The notes below the pieces were generated by a model. That model saw nothing but the letters and a program-made list of their open reading frames with translations. It did not search any database and had not been told where the DNA came from. A program made the translations under genes and the position numbers. DNA of 37,268 nucleotides from Pirellulales bacterium (GTDB lineage: Bacteria; Planctomycetota; Planctomycetia; Pirellulales; JAEUIK01). Below are positions 7,776 to 16,392 of the stretch, piece by piece. The stretch spans positions 1-37,268 of the forward strand of contig JAIESQ010000080.1 of NCBI GenBank assembly GCA_019745975.1. Reading direction: 5' to 3'. The stretch's first letter is position 1. Each line of letters begins with the position of its first letter.

Positions 7776-8701
7776 GTGCTGCAGAGGGTCTCAGCCGGCG
7801 TGAAGATCTCGACGCGGTTTCGCCCGTTGCGTTTCGCGCGATAGAGCGCGATATCCGCCTGCTGAATCAAGCTGTCCGGGGTAGCGAGTTCACCTCCGTA
7901 GGAGGTCACGCCGATGCTGGCAGTGACGGGGATCGGTCCCTCGGGCGATGAGACCGGCGACTCGGCGATGAACTCTCGCAACGAGTTGAGGCGATCGAGA
8001 GCAGTGTGGATATCGCATCGAGGGATGACGATCAGGAATTCTTCTCCCCCGTAGCGACCCACCGAGTCGTACGAACGGACGCGTGCGCGCATCCGGCTGC
8101 CGACTTCCGTCAACACGGCGTCGCCGGCCAGATGGCCGTAGGTGTCGTTGACCTGTTTGAAGTGGTCGACGTCGATCAACGCAACGGCCATAGATGTCTG
8201 CTCGCGCCCCGCCCGAGCAAGCTCCTGCGTCAGCGATTCGCGCACGGCGCGCCGGTTGGTGAGGCCCGTCAGCAAGTCATGCGTGGCCTGATGCCGCAGT
8301 TGCTCTCGGCCGGCGATGACCTCATCCATCAAACTCAGAACGCACAAACCGGCGCGCAAGCGGGCTTCCAGCTCTTGGGCATCGAAGGGTTTCGCCAGAT
8401 AGTCGTCGGCGCCGGCGTTCATGCCCTCGACGACGTCCTGTCGGGTTGACTTTTCGGTCAGCAAGACGATGTAGGTGTAGGGTTCTTGGCGGAGCTTGCG
8501 AATGTCGCGGCAGAGCTCAACGCCATCTTTGCCAGGCATCATCCAATCCAGGATGGCGAGCTGCGGCGCATCGGGCCCGCTCAGAATATTCCAGGCGGCC
8601 AAACCGTCGGAGACAACGACGACATCGTAGCCCCAGTTGGTCAGCACGGCCTTCAGTTGGCGCGCTGAAATGCGTTCATCTTCGGCAACGAGGATTTTCA
8701 T
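7772..8701 (-). CDS. Response regulator with GGDEF output (PleD-like diguanylate cyclase)
   Basis: This 309-residue cytoplasmic protein has a receiver domain at residues 1-120: acidic E7/D8, phospho-acceptor D52 in LAILDWMMPGKDG, and K104 in YLAKPFD. A GGDEF domain at about 135-305 follows (HDLLTGLTNRR, ALIDVDHFKQVNDTYGHLAGD). The active-site signature is intact as GGEEF at 218-222. An inhibitory-site motif RSYD (209-212) lies five residues before it, as in product-inhibited enzymes. It should make cyclic di-GMP from two GTP when phosphorylated. It lies 21 bases downstream of a free HPt gene on the same strand and is divergent from cheA, so the HPt protein or CheA is its likely phosphate donor. 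Its TAG stop is also the start of a dispersed repeat. Confidence 0.93.
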   Translation of the reverse strand: MKILVAEDERISARQLKAVLTNWGYDVVVVSDGLAAWNILSGPDAPQLAILDWMMPGKDGVELCRDIRKLRQEPYTYIVLLTEKSTRQDVVEGMNAGADDYLAKPFDAQELEARLRAGLCVLSLMDEVIAGREQLRHQATHDLLTGLTNRRAVRESLTQELARAGREQTSMAVALIDVDHFKQVNDTYGHLAGDAVLTEVGSRMRARVRSYDSVGRYGGEEFLIVIPRCDIHTALDRLNSLREFIAESPVSSPEGPIPVTASIGVTSYGGELATPDSLIQQADIALYRAKRNGRNRVEIFTPAETLCST

Positions 8702-8722
8702 AAGGTCGGCGCCCAGTAGTTT

Positions 8723-9106
8723 TCAGGAAAGCGCTTGCTGCACGCACTGTTTCAGCGACGCGATGAGCTCATCCGTACGACGGACCAGGGTGTCTACGGA
8801 ATTTCGAGCGCTTTCCAAGTCGTTGGCGCGGGCCAGCAATTCAAGCTGCTTGGCCAATTCGTAGGGCCCGGCCACGGTGAAATTGCCAATCGCACCGCAC
8901 AACGTGTGTGCCGCCAGGATCAGCCGGCTTTGATCCGCGCTGCCCAGCGCGCTACGGATTTCCGCGAACAGCGGTGGCGTATCCTCGATGAACATCTCCA
9001 CGAGCTCGGCGAAGAGATTCATGTCGGCGCCGATTCTCGTCAGCACCATGGTGGCGTCAAATGCCGCGACACTTCCTGGCGGCTCATGCTGGCCAATAGC
9101 AGACAT
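8723..9106 (-). CDS. Stand-alone HPt (histidine phosphotransfer) protein
   Basis: This 127-residue all-helical protein carries the HPt signature around H67: SRLILAAHTLCGAIGNFTVAGPYELAKQLE. The His, the glycines and the hydrophobic spacing are conserved, but the Lys usual two residues after His+1 (HxLKG) is Cys (HTLCG). The N-terminal DATMVLTRIGADMNLFAELVEMFIEDTPPLFAEI matches the first helices of ArcB-type HPt domains. It would shuttle phosphate between receivers, here most simply the GGDEF regulator encoded 21 bases downstream. It is divergent from cheA across a 312-base gap, so both arms may share regulation. Start ATG 9106 fits the domain length. Confidence 0.88.
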   Translation of the reverse strand: MSAIGQHEPPGSVAAFDATMVLTRIGADMNLFAELVEMFIEDTPPLFAEIRSALGSADQSRLILAAHTLCGAIGNFTVAGPYELAKQLELLARANDLESARNSVDTLVRRTDELIASLKQCVQQALS

Positions 9107-9418
9107 CTAGCGCTCTCGTACGTGGTGTGCCGATCGTAGCGCTGTGGTTCAGTCAAATGAGCGCTACACGACCGCCACATTGCCAAGCTAGCTCAGGAAT
9201 AAGGAACACGCGGAATTATCCATCGCAAATCTGAACGATCGTCGCGCATGCGAAAGGCCGTGAGCTATGGTTAGGCAGGTCCGCCTGCCAACACGCCCCA
9301 GAACACACCCCCCGAAATCGTCATTCCACGAGCGCTACCCCGCGAATCCTGATGCTGGGTCGTCTCGATCCCGCCTGCCCAAGACGAGCCGACGACTCTC
9401 GACAAAGAAGCGAGTCTC
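9107..9418. other. Divergent intergenic region between HPt and cheA
   Basis: This 312-base region should hold promoters for both arms of the chemosensory island. Two palindromes are visible: GTAGCGCT (9136-9143) facing AGCGCTAC (9160-9167) with a 16-base loop, and the perfect hairpin at 9274-9289. No confident -35/-10 or sigma-54 element could be picked by eye. No protein-like frame was found. Confidence 0.45.
9274..9289. repeat. Perfect short hairpin GGCAGG-TCCG-CCTGCC
   Basis: A 6-bp perfect stem with a 4-base loop lies 130 bases upstream of cheA. It could be a protein-binding site or part of a dispersed intergenic palindrome. Only one copy was noticed in the window. Confidence 0.4.
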
Positions 9419-11659
9419 ATGAGCGAACTGGAATTCATCACGCGCGAATTCCTCCTGGAGAGTTGCGAAAACCTCGACCAGTTGGATCGCGATCTGGTGA
9501 TGCTCGAGCAGGATCCGCAAAACCAGGAATACCTGGCCGGCATCTTCCGCACGATCCACACGATCAAAGGAAGTTGCGGGTTTCTGGGATTCGGCAAGCT
9601 CGAGTCGGTCACCCATGCGGGCGAGAGCTTGCTCAGCAAGCTGCGCGATGGCGAGCTGCAGTTGCAGGCCGAGACGACTACGGGGCTGCTTTCGTTGGTG
9701 GACGCCGTTCGCGAGATGCTCGCGAATATCGAAGTCGCCGGGTCGGAGGGGAGCCAGGACTACGCCGGTCTAATCGAGACGCTGATGCGGCTGCAGGCCG
9801 GCAAATCCGACTGCGACGCGAGAGCCGGCAACTCTTCGTCATCGGGAGGCGCCCTGGCCACTGAGGATTGCGGTGCCGGTCATAACGGCGGCGGTTCGTT
9901 GAGCGACGAAGACGCGCGCGCAAATCGCGTCACCATCGGCGAGGCCGCCCCTGGCGGCGTGTCCGATTCGACCATCCGCGTCGACGCCGGACTGCTCGAC
10001 AAACTGATGAACCGTGTTGGCGAGCTCGTGCTGGCTCGCAACCAGATCCTGCAATCGTCGAGCATGGCGTCGGATGCGGAGTTGCTGAGCACGGCGCAAC
10101 GCTTGAACCTGATTACCACCGAGCTGCAGGAAGGAGTCATGAAGACCCGCATGCAGCCGATCGGCAACATCTGGGGCAAGTTTCCGCGCCTGGTCCGTGA
10201 CCTGGCCCTGCAGTGTGGCAAGCAGGTGCAGATCGAACTGGAAGGCAAAGAGACTGAGCTCGACAAGACCATCGTCGAGGCGATCAAGGACCCGCTGACC
10301 CATCTGGTCCGCAACGCGGTCGATCATGGCATTGAAACGCCCGCGATGCGTCTGGCACGTGGCAAGCCGGCCGAAGGACGCCTGGTGCTGAGAGCCTTTC
10401 ACGAAGGCGGCCAGGTCAACATCGAGATCACCGACGATGGTGCTGGCCTGGATGTGGAGCGGATCAGCCAAAAGGCCATCGAAAACGGCTTGCTGACGCA
10501 CGATCAAATCTTACGGATGAACGACCGCGAAGTCGCGCAGTTGATCTTTGCTCCGGGGTTTTCCACGGCCGCGGCAGTTTCCAATGTTTCTGGCCGCGGC
10601 GTCGGCATGGACGTCGTCAAAACCAACGTCGAGAAGATCGGCGGCACGGTTGACGTCCAGAGCGTGCCCGGCAATGGAACCACGATCAAAATCAAGATCC
10701 CACTTACTTTGGCGATCATCCCAGCGCTGATCGTCACTTGCGACGGAGATCGATTCGCCATCCCGCAGGTCAGTTTGCTGGAGCTCGTGCGGCTGGAAGA
10801 GGAACAGGCTCGCAGCGGGATTGAGCGGCTGCACGGCGCACCCGTGTACCGCCTGCGTGGCCACTTGCTGCCGATCGTTGATCTGCGGCGCGAACTCGAG
10901 CTGCCGCCCCGCGCCGCGGCAGGGCCAGCCGACCTGAACAACAACGTCGTTGTCAATATCGTCGTGCTGCGGGCAGACGACCGGCAGTTCGGACTGGTCG
11001 TCGATGCCATCAACGATACCGAAGAGATTGTCGTCAAGCCGTTGGGCAAGCAACTCAAGGGAATCACCGTGTTTGCCGGCGCCACGATCATGGGCGACGG
11101 AAAAGTAGCGTTGATCCTGGATGTATTGGGCATGGCCCAACGGGCGCACGTCGTAGCCGAAGACCGCGAGCGGTCGCTCGTCGACCAGGCAACTCGTCCG
11201 ACGGAACAACATCGCGACCTGCGCACGCTCGTCATCCTGGCCGTTGGCGACCGCCGACTGGCGATCGATATTGCCCTGGTCTCTCGCCTGGAGGAGATAG
11301 CGCGAGCCGATATCGAGGGGGCTGACGACCGCGATGTGGTGCAATATCGCGGACAGATCATGCCGTTGTTGCACGTCGGCAAGCTGCTGGGCATTCCGCA
11401 CGCGGACGCCCAAGTCGATCGACCGCTTCAAGTGATCGTTCACAGCCAACGCGATCGCAGCGTCGGTTTGGTTGTCGACCGGATCATCGACATCGTGCAG
11501 ACGACCGTGGAGGTCACGCGCCCCGCCAACAACGACAACTTGTTGGCCTCAGCAGTGATCCAGCAACGCGTCACCGATCTCGTCGACGTACCGTCGCTGA
11601 TTCGCCGCGCGGATCCCATGTTCTACGAAGCATCCGTCGAGGAGGCGGTCGTCGCATGA
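9419..11659 (+). CDS. cheA: Chemotaxis histidine kinase CheA with two C-terminal CheW domains
   Basis: This 746-residue kinase couples receptor state to phosphorylation of CheY and CheB. The P1/HPt domain (about 1-125) has H47 in TIHTIKGSCGFLGF. A low-complexity linker (about 128-182) replaces the CheY-binding P2 domain, which is absent. The P3 dimerisation domain starts at STIRVDAGLLDKLMNRVGELV (about 184). The ATPase domain has the N box LTHLVRNAVDHG (293-304), G1 DDGAGLD (339-345) and GRGVGMDVV (392-400). A first CheW-like P5 domain spans about 432-580. A second spans about 600-740 (LRTLVILAVGDRRLAIDI, VQYRGQIMPLLHVGKLL, QRDRSVGLVVDRIIDIV). Tandem CheW domains are a known but minority architecture and may let the kinase form altered arrays. 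The stop overlaps the cheW start as ATGA. Confidence 0.95.
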   Translation: MSELEFITREFLLESCENLDQLDRDLVMLEQDPQNQEYLAGIFRTIHTIKGSCGFLGFGKLESVTHAGESLLSKLRDGELQLQAETTTGLLSLVDAVREMLANIEVAGSEGSQDYAGLIETLMRLQAGKSDCDARAGNSSSSGGALATEDCGAGHNGGGSLSDEDARANRVTIGEAAPGGVSDSTIRVDAGLLDKLMNRVGELVLARNQILQSSSMASDAELLSTAQRLNLITTELQEGVMKTRMQPIGNIWGKFPRLVRDLALQCGKQVQIELEGKETELDKTIVEAIKDPLTHLVRNAVDHGIETPAMRLARGKPAEGRLVLRAFHEGGQVNIEITDDGAGLDVERISQKAIENGLLTHDQILRMNDREVAQLIFAPGFSTAAAVSNVSGRGVGMDVVKTNVEKIGGTVDVQSVPGNGTTIKIKIPLTLAIIPALIVTCDGDRFAIPQVSLLELVRLEEEQARSGIERLHGAPVYRLRGHLLPIVDLRRELELPPRAAAGPADLNNNVVVNIVVLRADDRQFGLVVDAINDTEEIVVKPLGKQLKGITVFAGATIMGDGKVALILDVLGMAQRAHVVAEDRERSLVDQATRPTEQHRDLRTLVILAVGDRRLAIDIALVSRLEEIARADIEGADDRDVVQYRGQIMPLLHVGKLLGIPHADAQVDRPLQVIVHSQRDRSVGLVVDRIIDIVQTTVEVTRPANNDNLLASAVIQQRVTDLVDVPSLIRRADPMFYEASVEEAVVA

Positions 11660-12093
11660 AAATGTCGGACCAGTATTGCACGTTCTTCCTGGACGGACTG
11701 TTCTTCGGTGTTGAAGTACGGATGGTCCAGGAAGTGATACGCTATCAGGAGCTGACGCGCGTGCCGTTGGCATCGCGTGCCATCAGCGGTCTCATGAACT
11801 TGCGCGGCCAGATCGTAACCGCCATCAACCTGCGGCAGCGCCTGGGTCTGCCGGAGCGTACTGGCAGCAAGCTGCCGATGAATGTCGTCGTTCGCACAGA
11901 CGACGGCGCGGCGAGTCTGCTAGTCGACGAAATCGGCGACGTGCAGACGGTCGACGCTGACGCCTTTGAACGCATTCCCGACACGTTGCACGGGGAAGTG
12001 CGCACGCTCATCAAAGGCGCTTATAAACTTCCCGACCGGCTGCTGCTGACCCTCGACATCACCAAGGCGGCGACGCCGGAGACAGAGAAATAA
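11656..12093 (+). CDS. cheW: Chemotaxis coupling protein CheW
   Basis: This 145-residue single CheW domain links CheA to the receptor. Typical text is QYCTFFLDGLFFGVEVRMVQEVIRYQELTRVP, SRAISGLMNLRGQIVTAINLRQRLGLP (residues about 35-62) and ASLLVDEIGDVQTVD. LDITKA closes the fold, and a short charged tail follows. It overlaps cheA by four bases (ATGA at 11656), so the two are translationally coupled. The gap to the receptor gene downstream is 78 bases. It is the third CheW domain in the island, counting the two inside CheA. Confidence 0.94.
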   Translation: MKMSDQYCTFFLDGLFFGVEVRMVQEVIRYQELTRVPLASRAISGLMNLRGQIVTAINLRQRLGLPERTGSKLPMNVVVRTDDGAASLLVDEIGDVQTVDADAFERIPDTLHGEVRTLIKGAYKLPDRLLLTLDITKAATPETEK

Positions 12094-12171
12094 CAGGGTT
12101 TTCGTCCCCCCCGATCCATTTCCACCAAGCACCTACCACGCCAGCCCACCGAACCGCAGGAGAATCCTTCC

Positions 12172-13818
12172 ATGACCACGACCCTTCGTCGAACGAAGTC
12201 CAAGCGCGCCGGCAAAGCCGCCAGCCCACAACGCACGCTCGACCAGCACAACGACTACGCTTCGATCGTGGCCGCCATCAGCCGTTCGCAGGCCATCATC
12301 GAGTTCGAGCTCGACGGCACGATCATTACGGCCAACGACAACTTCCTTCGGACCATGGGATACAGACTCGAGGAGATTCAGGGTCGTCACCACGGCATGT
12401 TCGTGACGGAAGCCCAGCGCCAGTCAGCGGAGTACCGTGAGTTTTGGGCGCGGTTAGCCCGCGGGGAGTTCCAATCCGCGGACTTCAAGCGATTGGGGAA
12501 AGACGGGAAGGAAGTTTGGCTGCAAGCGTCGTACAACCCCGTGCTGGACGCCGGCGGGCGCCCGGTCAAGGTCGTTAAAATCGCGGCCGACATTACGGCC
12601 ATCGCCAACGCGCGGTCCGACGCGGCCCGCATCAGTTCGATGGTGGAGCAGGCACCGATTAACGTCATGTTCGCCGATCGGGAGTTCAGAATTCGCTATC
12701 TCAACCGTGCGTCCGCTAAGACACTGAAGGAACTCGAACACTTGTTGCCGGTCAAGGCCGATCAGGTCCTGGGACAATCGTTTGACGTTTTTCACAAACA
12801 GCCCGAGTACCAGCGACGCATCGTCTCCGACCCGAAGAACCTGCCACATCGCGCCGAGATCCGGCTGGGCAAGGAAACACTCGACCTGCTCGTGAGCCCC
12901 GTCTTTGGGGAAGACAAGAGTTTTCTTGGCGCCATGCTGACCTGGGACGTCGTTACCAAGCGGGTCGAGATGGAGATCGAGATCAAGGACAACAAGCGGA
13001 AGGCCGAAGCGCTCGGAGACATCTTGTCGACTGTGGCCGGCAACGCCGCGACGCTCAGTTCGTCGTCCGAATCACTGGCCGCCGTTAGTACGCAGATGGC
13101 CGCCAACTCCGAGGAAACCGCCGTGCAGGCCAACGTCGTTTCCGCGGCCGCCGATCAAGTCAGTTCGAACGTGCAGACCGTGGCGACCGGCGTCGAAGAG
13201 ATGAGCGCCAGCATCCGTGAAATCGCCGCGAATGCTTCGGAGGCGGCCAAGATCGTCGAGCAGGCGGTATTGATCGCCGGCACGACCAACCAGACCATCG
13301 CCAAGCTGGGCGATAGCAGCAACGACATCGGCAAGGTGATCAAGGTCATTACCTCGATCGCCGAGCAGACAAACCTGTTGGCGCTGAATGCCACGATCGA
13401 GGCAGCGCGCGCTGGCGAGGCGGGCAAGGGCTTTGCTGTCGTCGCCAACGAAGTGAAGGAGCTGGCCAAGGACACGGCCAAGGCTACCGAAGATATCGGC
13501 CAGAAGATCGAGGCCATTCAAATGGATTCGCGGGGCGCTGTCGAGGCCATCAAGCAGATCGGCGATATCATCGCCCGGGTGAATGCCATCTCCAGCACCA
13601 TCGCCAGCGCTGTCGAAGAACAAGCGGCCACGACCAATGAGATCAGCCGCAATGTGGCCGAGGCCGCCCAGGGATCGACCTCGATCGCGCAGAACATCAC
13701 CAGCGTGGCCAAAGCCGCCCAGAGCACGACCGAGGGGGCCAGCAGCACCCAGCAGGCCGCCTCCGAATTGTCGCGCATGGCGATCGAACTTCAGAAGATC
13801 GTTTCACAGTCTCGTTAA
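12172..13818 (+). CDS. Soluble methyl-accepting chemotaxis protein with two PAS domains
   Basis: This 548-residue receptor has no signal peptide or membrane helix, so it senses something inside the cell. PAS 1 (about 35-150) has [30 protein letters not shown] and [27 protein letters not shown], the redox/aerotaxis-like type that often holds heme or flavin. PAS 2 (about 155-265) has [25 protein letters not shown]. The signalling coiled coil (about 285-545) contains the conserved tip [39 protein letters not shown] sequence AGGAG lies at 12158-12162, nine bases before the ATG. No C-terminal CheR/CheB tether pentapeptide is present: it ends QKIVSQSR. It is the only receptor in the window and presumably the dedicated input of the island. 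Confidence 0.94.
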   Translation: MTTTLRRTKSKRAGKAASPQRTLDQHNDYASIVAAISRSQAIIEFELDGTIITANDNFLRTMGYRLEEIQGRHHGMFVTEAQRQSAEYREFWARLARGEFQSADFKRLGKDGKEVWLQASYNPVLDAGGRPVKVVKIAADITAIANARSDAARISSMVEQAPINVMFADREFRIRYLNRASAKTLKELEHLLPVKADQVLGQSFDVFHKQPEYQRRIVSDPKNLPHRAEIRLGKETLDLLVSPVFGEDKSFLGAMLTWDVVTKRVEMEIEIKDNKRKAEALGDILSTVAGNAATLSSSSESLAAVSTQMAANSEETAVQANVVSAAADQVSSNVQTVATGVEEMSASIREIAANASEAAKIVEQAVLIAGTTNQTIAKLGDSSNDIGKVIKVITSIAEQTNLLALNATIEAARAGEAGKGFAVVANEVKELAKDTAKATEDIGQKIEAIQMDSRGAVEAIKQIGDIIARVNAISSTIASAVEEQAATTNEISRNVAEAAQGSTSIAQNITSVAKAAQSTTEGASSTQQAASELSRMAIELQKIVSQSR

Positions 13819-13873
13819 TCCGGCTGTTTACCTAACCAAAAACCCTGCGGTGACGAATTCGTTGAGGGAGTTT

Positions 13874-14263
13874 ATGCACGTCTTAATCGTCGACGACTCG
13901 CGGGCCATGCGGAGTATCCTCTCGCACATCTTGCGCCAACTGGGGCTGGAAGTGAGCGAGGCCGCCAACGGACGAGAAGCCTTGGACCGACTTCAAGAAC
14001 TCGATCAAGTGCAACTCGCCCTGGTCGATTGGAACATGCCGCACATGAACGGACTCGAATTCGTTCGTCAGGTACGCGCCGATTCGCGGTTCGACGACCT
14101 GCGATTAATGATGGTGACCACCGAAACCGAAGCGTCGCAACTCGTCACCGCCTTGGAGGCCGGCGCCAACGAATACGTCATGAAGCCGTTCACCAAAGAC
14201 GTCGTTCAAGAGAAGCTGAAGCTGATGGGGCTGTTGTGTGACGTGACAGTGTCGAACGCGTAA
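13874..14263 (+). CDS. cheY: Single-domain response regulator CheY
   Basis: This 129-residue receiver starts at ATG 13874 (MHVLIVDDSRAMRSIL), with a GAGGGAG purine stretch just upstream at 13864-13870. The open frame extends further 5' into the mcp gene, but that part lacks receiver character. Conserved residues are present: the VDD acidic pair, the phospho-acceptor Asp in LALVDWNMPHMNG, the Thr in MMVTTETE, and the Lys in YVMKPF. It has no output domain. With no flagellar motor genes in view its target is unknown and could be a pilus motor or another regulator. It lies 55 bases after mcp, in line with cheB. Confidence 0.93.
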   Translation: MHVLIVDDSRAMRSILSHILRQLGLEVSEAANGREALDRLQELDQVQLALVDWNMPHMNGLEFVRQVRADSRFDDLRLMMVTTETEASQLVTALEAGANEYVMKPFTKDVVQEKLKLMGLLCDVTVSNA

Positions 14264-14346
14264 TCCAGCCCGCTGCCTGCGAATTCACTGGCTTGGCAAG
14301 GCGGCCTGATCGTGATCCGGGCAGTCGGCCTCACTCTAGGACGCAG

Positions 14347-15444
14347 ATGAACAAGACCCGGGTACTCGTTGTCGATGATGCGGTGGTCGTGCGCCGGGTG
14401 GTGTCGCACGTGCTGTCGAACGATCCGGCGCTCGAAGTCGCCGGAACGGCCATCAATGGCCGGATCGCGCTGGCAAAACTGCCGCAGCTTCAACCCGATC
14501 TTGTCACGCTCGATCTGGAAATGCCCGAGATGGATGGCCTGGAAACCCTGCGCGCCTTGCGGCGCGACCATCCGCGCTTGCCAGTCATCATGTTGAGCCG
14601 CTTTACGGAGCGGGGAGCCACGACGACGCATAAAGCCATGACCTTGGGCGCCAGCGACTATGTGACGCTGCCGTATGGGGCGGAGAACATTAACGACGCC
14701 ATCCAGCGAATTCGCGAGCAACTGATTCCCAAAATCAAGATGCTCACGCGATCGACTCACTCGGCGGATGCCAATCGTGCGGCGACCAACAGTCAACCCG
14801 CATCGATTGCCGAGTATCGGCTGCCGTTTCCCCATGCGCAACGCCGCGTGGATATCGTGGCGATTGGCGTTTCGACCGGCGGCCCCGACGCGCTGGCGAA
14901 GATTCTGCCTGCCTTACCCGCGGAATTCCCCGTGCCCATTGTGATCGTGCAGCACATGCCGCCCGATTTCACATTTCGGCTGGCCGCCCAGCTCAGATCG
15001 AAATCCAAGATTCAGGTCAGCGAAGGGATGGCCAACGACTTGATCTTTCCAGGCCACGCCATGTTGGCCCCAGGTGGCCATCACATGTCAGTGGTCCGGG
15101 GTCCGCAAGGAATCCGCCTCCAGATGAGCGATTCGCCCGCGGAGAACTACTGCCGCCCCTCGGTCGACGTACTCTTCCGCTCGGTGGCGGAGGCCTACGG
15201 CGCGGGTACTTTGGCCGTGGTCTTGACGGGACTAGGCCGCGATGGGCTGCGCGGCTGCGAGCAGATTCGCGCTGCCGGAGGCCAAATCATCGTGCAAGAC
15301 CAGGCTTCGAGCGTGGTCTGGGGCATGCCCGGCGCCGTTGCTGGGGCAGGATTGGCCGACCAGATCGTGCCGCTCAACGATCTCAGCGACGAGATCACAC
15401 GCCGCGTCCGTTATAGCCGTACCGAAACAGCCCGACTGAACTAA
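14347..15444 (+). CDS. cheB: Protein-glutamate methylesterase CheB
   Basis: This 365-residue protein demethylates or deamidates receptor glutamates. A receiver (1-125) has D10/D11 and phospho-acceptor D56 in VTLDLEMPEMDG. A linker follows, then the methylesterase domain (about 168-355) with catalytic S176 (GVSTGGPDAL), H203 (VQHMPPDFT) and D299 (TGLGRDG). The receiver is odd: the near-invariant Lys of the VTKP motif is Leu (L108 in YVTLPYG), which usually impairs phosphorylation-driven switching. Start ATG 14347 gives MNKTRVLVVDD. The longer frame from 14293 adds 18 residues without receiver features. It lies between cheY and cheR, with 83 bases before it and 43 after. Confidence 0.93.
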   Translation: MNKTRVLVVDDAVVVRRVVSHVLSNDPALEVAGTAINGRIALAKLPQLQPDLVTLDLEMPEMDGLETLRALRRDHPRLPVIMLSRFTERGATTTHKAMTLGASDYVTLPYGAENINDAIQRIREQLIPKIKMLTRSTHSADANRAATNSQPASIAEYRLPFPHAQRRVDIVAIGVSTGGPDALAKILPALPAEFPVPIVIVQHMPPDFTFRLAAQLRSKSKIQVSEGMANDLIFPGHAMLAPGGHHMSVVRGPQGIRLQMSDSPAENYCRPSVDVLFRSVAEAYGAGTLAVVLTGLGRDGLRGCEQIRAAGGQIIVQDQASSVVWGMPGAVAGAGLADQIVPLNDLSDEITRRVRYSRTETARLN

Positions 15445-15487
15445 AGCTTCGCGCAACGCGCCAGGCACCATGAACACAGGCACGACC

Positions 15488-16366
15488 ATGTCGCTCACGC
15501 TCGAGAATTTCGATTACGTCGACGAACTCGTGCGCCAGCAATCGGCGATCGTGCTCGGCCGCGACAAGCGCTACCTGGCCGAAACTCGTCTCGCGTCCCT
15601 GGCCCGCGAAGAGGGATGCGAATCGTTGAACGAATTTGTTACCCGACTCCGCGTCCCGCACAATAACGGGCTGCGTGCGAAAGTGGTCGAGGCCATGACC
15701 ACCAACGAAACGCTGTTTTTTCGCGACAGCCATCCGTTCGAAAGCCTGCGACAAACGATTGTCCCGAAATTGATCGAGCGGCGGTCGGCGCAGCGATCGC
15801 TTTCGATTTGGAGCGCCGCGTGCTCCTCGGGACAGGAGCCTTACAGCATCGCCATGCTCCTGCACGAGCACTTCCCAGTGCTGCAAGGCTGGAATGTCCG
15901 CCTGATTGCGACCGACCTCTGCGCAGGCATGATCGAGCGCGCACGGTTAGGCCGATTTCGTCAGCTTGAGGTCAACCGCGGCTTGCCTGCGGCCTACTTA
16001 GTCAAGTACTTCCAACGCGAGGGACTGGACTGGCAGATCAATAGTAACGTCCGCCGTTTGGTCCAGTTCCTGCAGCTCAATTTGGCCGCTGATAACTGGC
16101 CGGCGCTGCCGCCACTGGACGTGATCTTCCTGCGCAACGTGTTGATCTATTTCGAGGTCCCGACCAGAAAGCAGATTCTCGGCAAGATTCGTCGATTGCT
16201 GCGCCCCGATGGGTATCTATTCCTCGGTGGAGCCGAAACGACCTTTCATGTGGACGATGCCTTCGAGTGCGTCTCGGTCGACAGCTCGAAGTGCTTCCGG
16301 TTGCGCGACGTCTGCCGCACCGAACCGCGGCAACCCGACAACATCCACTGCCTCGTGACTTCTTGA
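15488..16366 (+). CDS. cheR: Chemotaxis protein methyltransferase CheR
   Basis: This 292-residue protein methylates receptor glutamates using S-adenosylmethionine. The N-terminal helical domain (about 5-75) ends VVEAMTTNETLFFRDSHPF, the classic CheR junction. The SAM-binding loop is SIWSAACSSGQEPYSIAM (about 107-123), where most family members have SAGCSTGEEPYS. The later motifs LIATDLCAGMIERARLGRF, DVIFLRNVLIYFE and GYLFLGGAET are present. Start ATG 15488 was chosen because MSLTLENFDYV is the usual beginning. ATG 15470, six codons upstream, is possible. No TPR extension is present. Confidence 0.94.
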   Translation: MSLTLENFDYVDELVRQQSAIVLGRDKRYLAETRLASLAREEGCESLNEFVTRLRVPHNNGLRAKVVEAMTTNETLFFRDSHPFESLRQTIVPKLIERRSAQRSLSIWSAACSSGQEPYSIAMLLHEHFPVLQGWNVRLIATDLCAGMIERARLGRFRQLEVNRGLPAAYLVKYFQREGLDWQINSNVRRLVQFLQLNLAADNWPALPPLDVIFLRNVLIYFEVPTRKQILGKIRRLLRPDGYLFLGGAETTFHVDDAFECVSVDSSKCFRLRDVCRTEPRQPDNIHCLVTS

Positions 16367-16381
16367 ACCACTACGACTGAA

Positions 16382-16386
16382 AGGGA
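16382..16386 (+). promoter_or_regulatory. Ribosome binding site supporting the GTG start of cheX
   Basis: AGGGA lies six bases before GTG 16393. No ATG is available nearby in the frame, so this site decides the start. Confidence 0.6.
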
Positions 16387-16392
16387 ATTACC

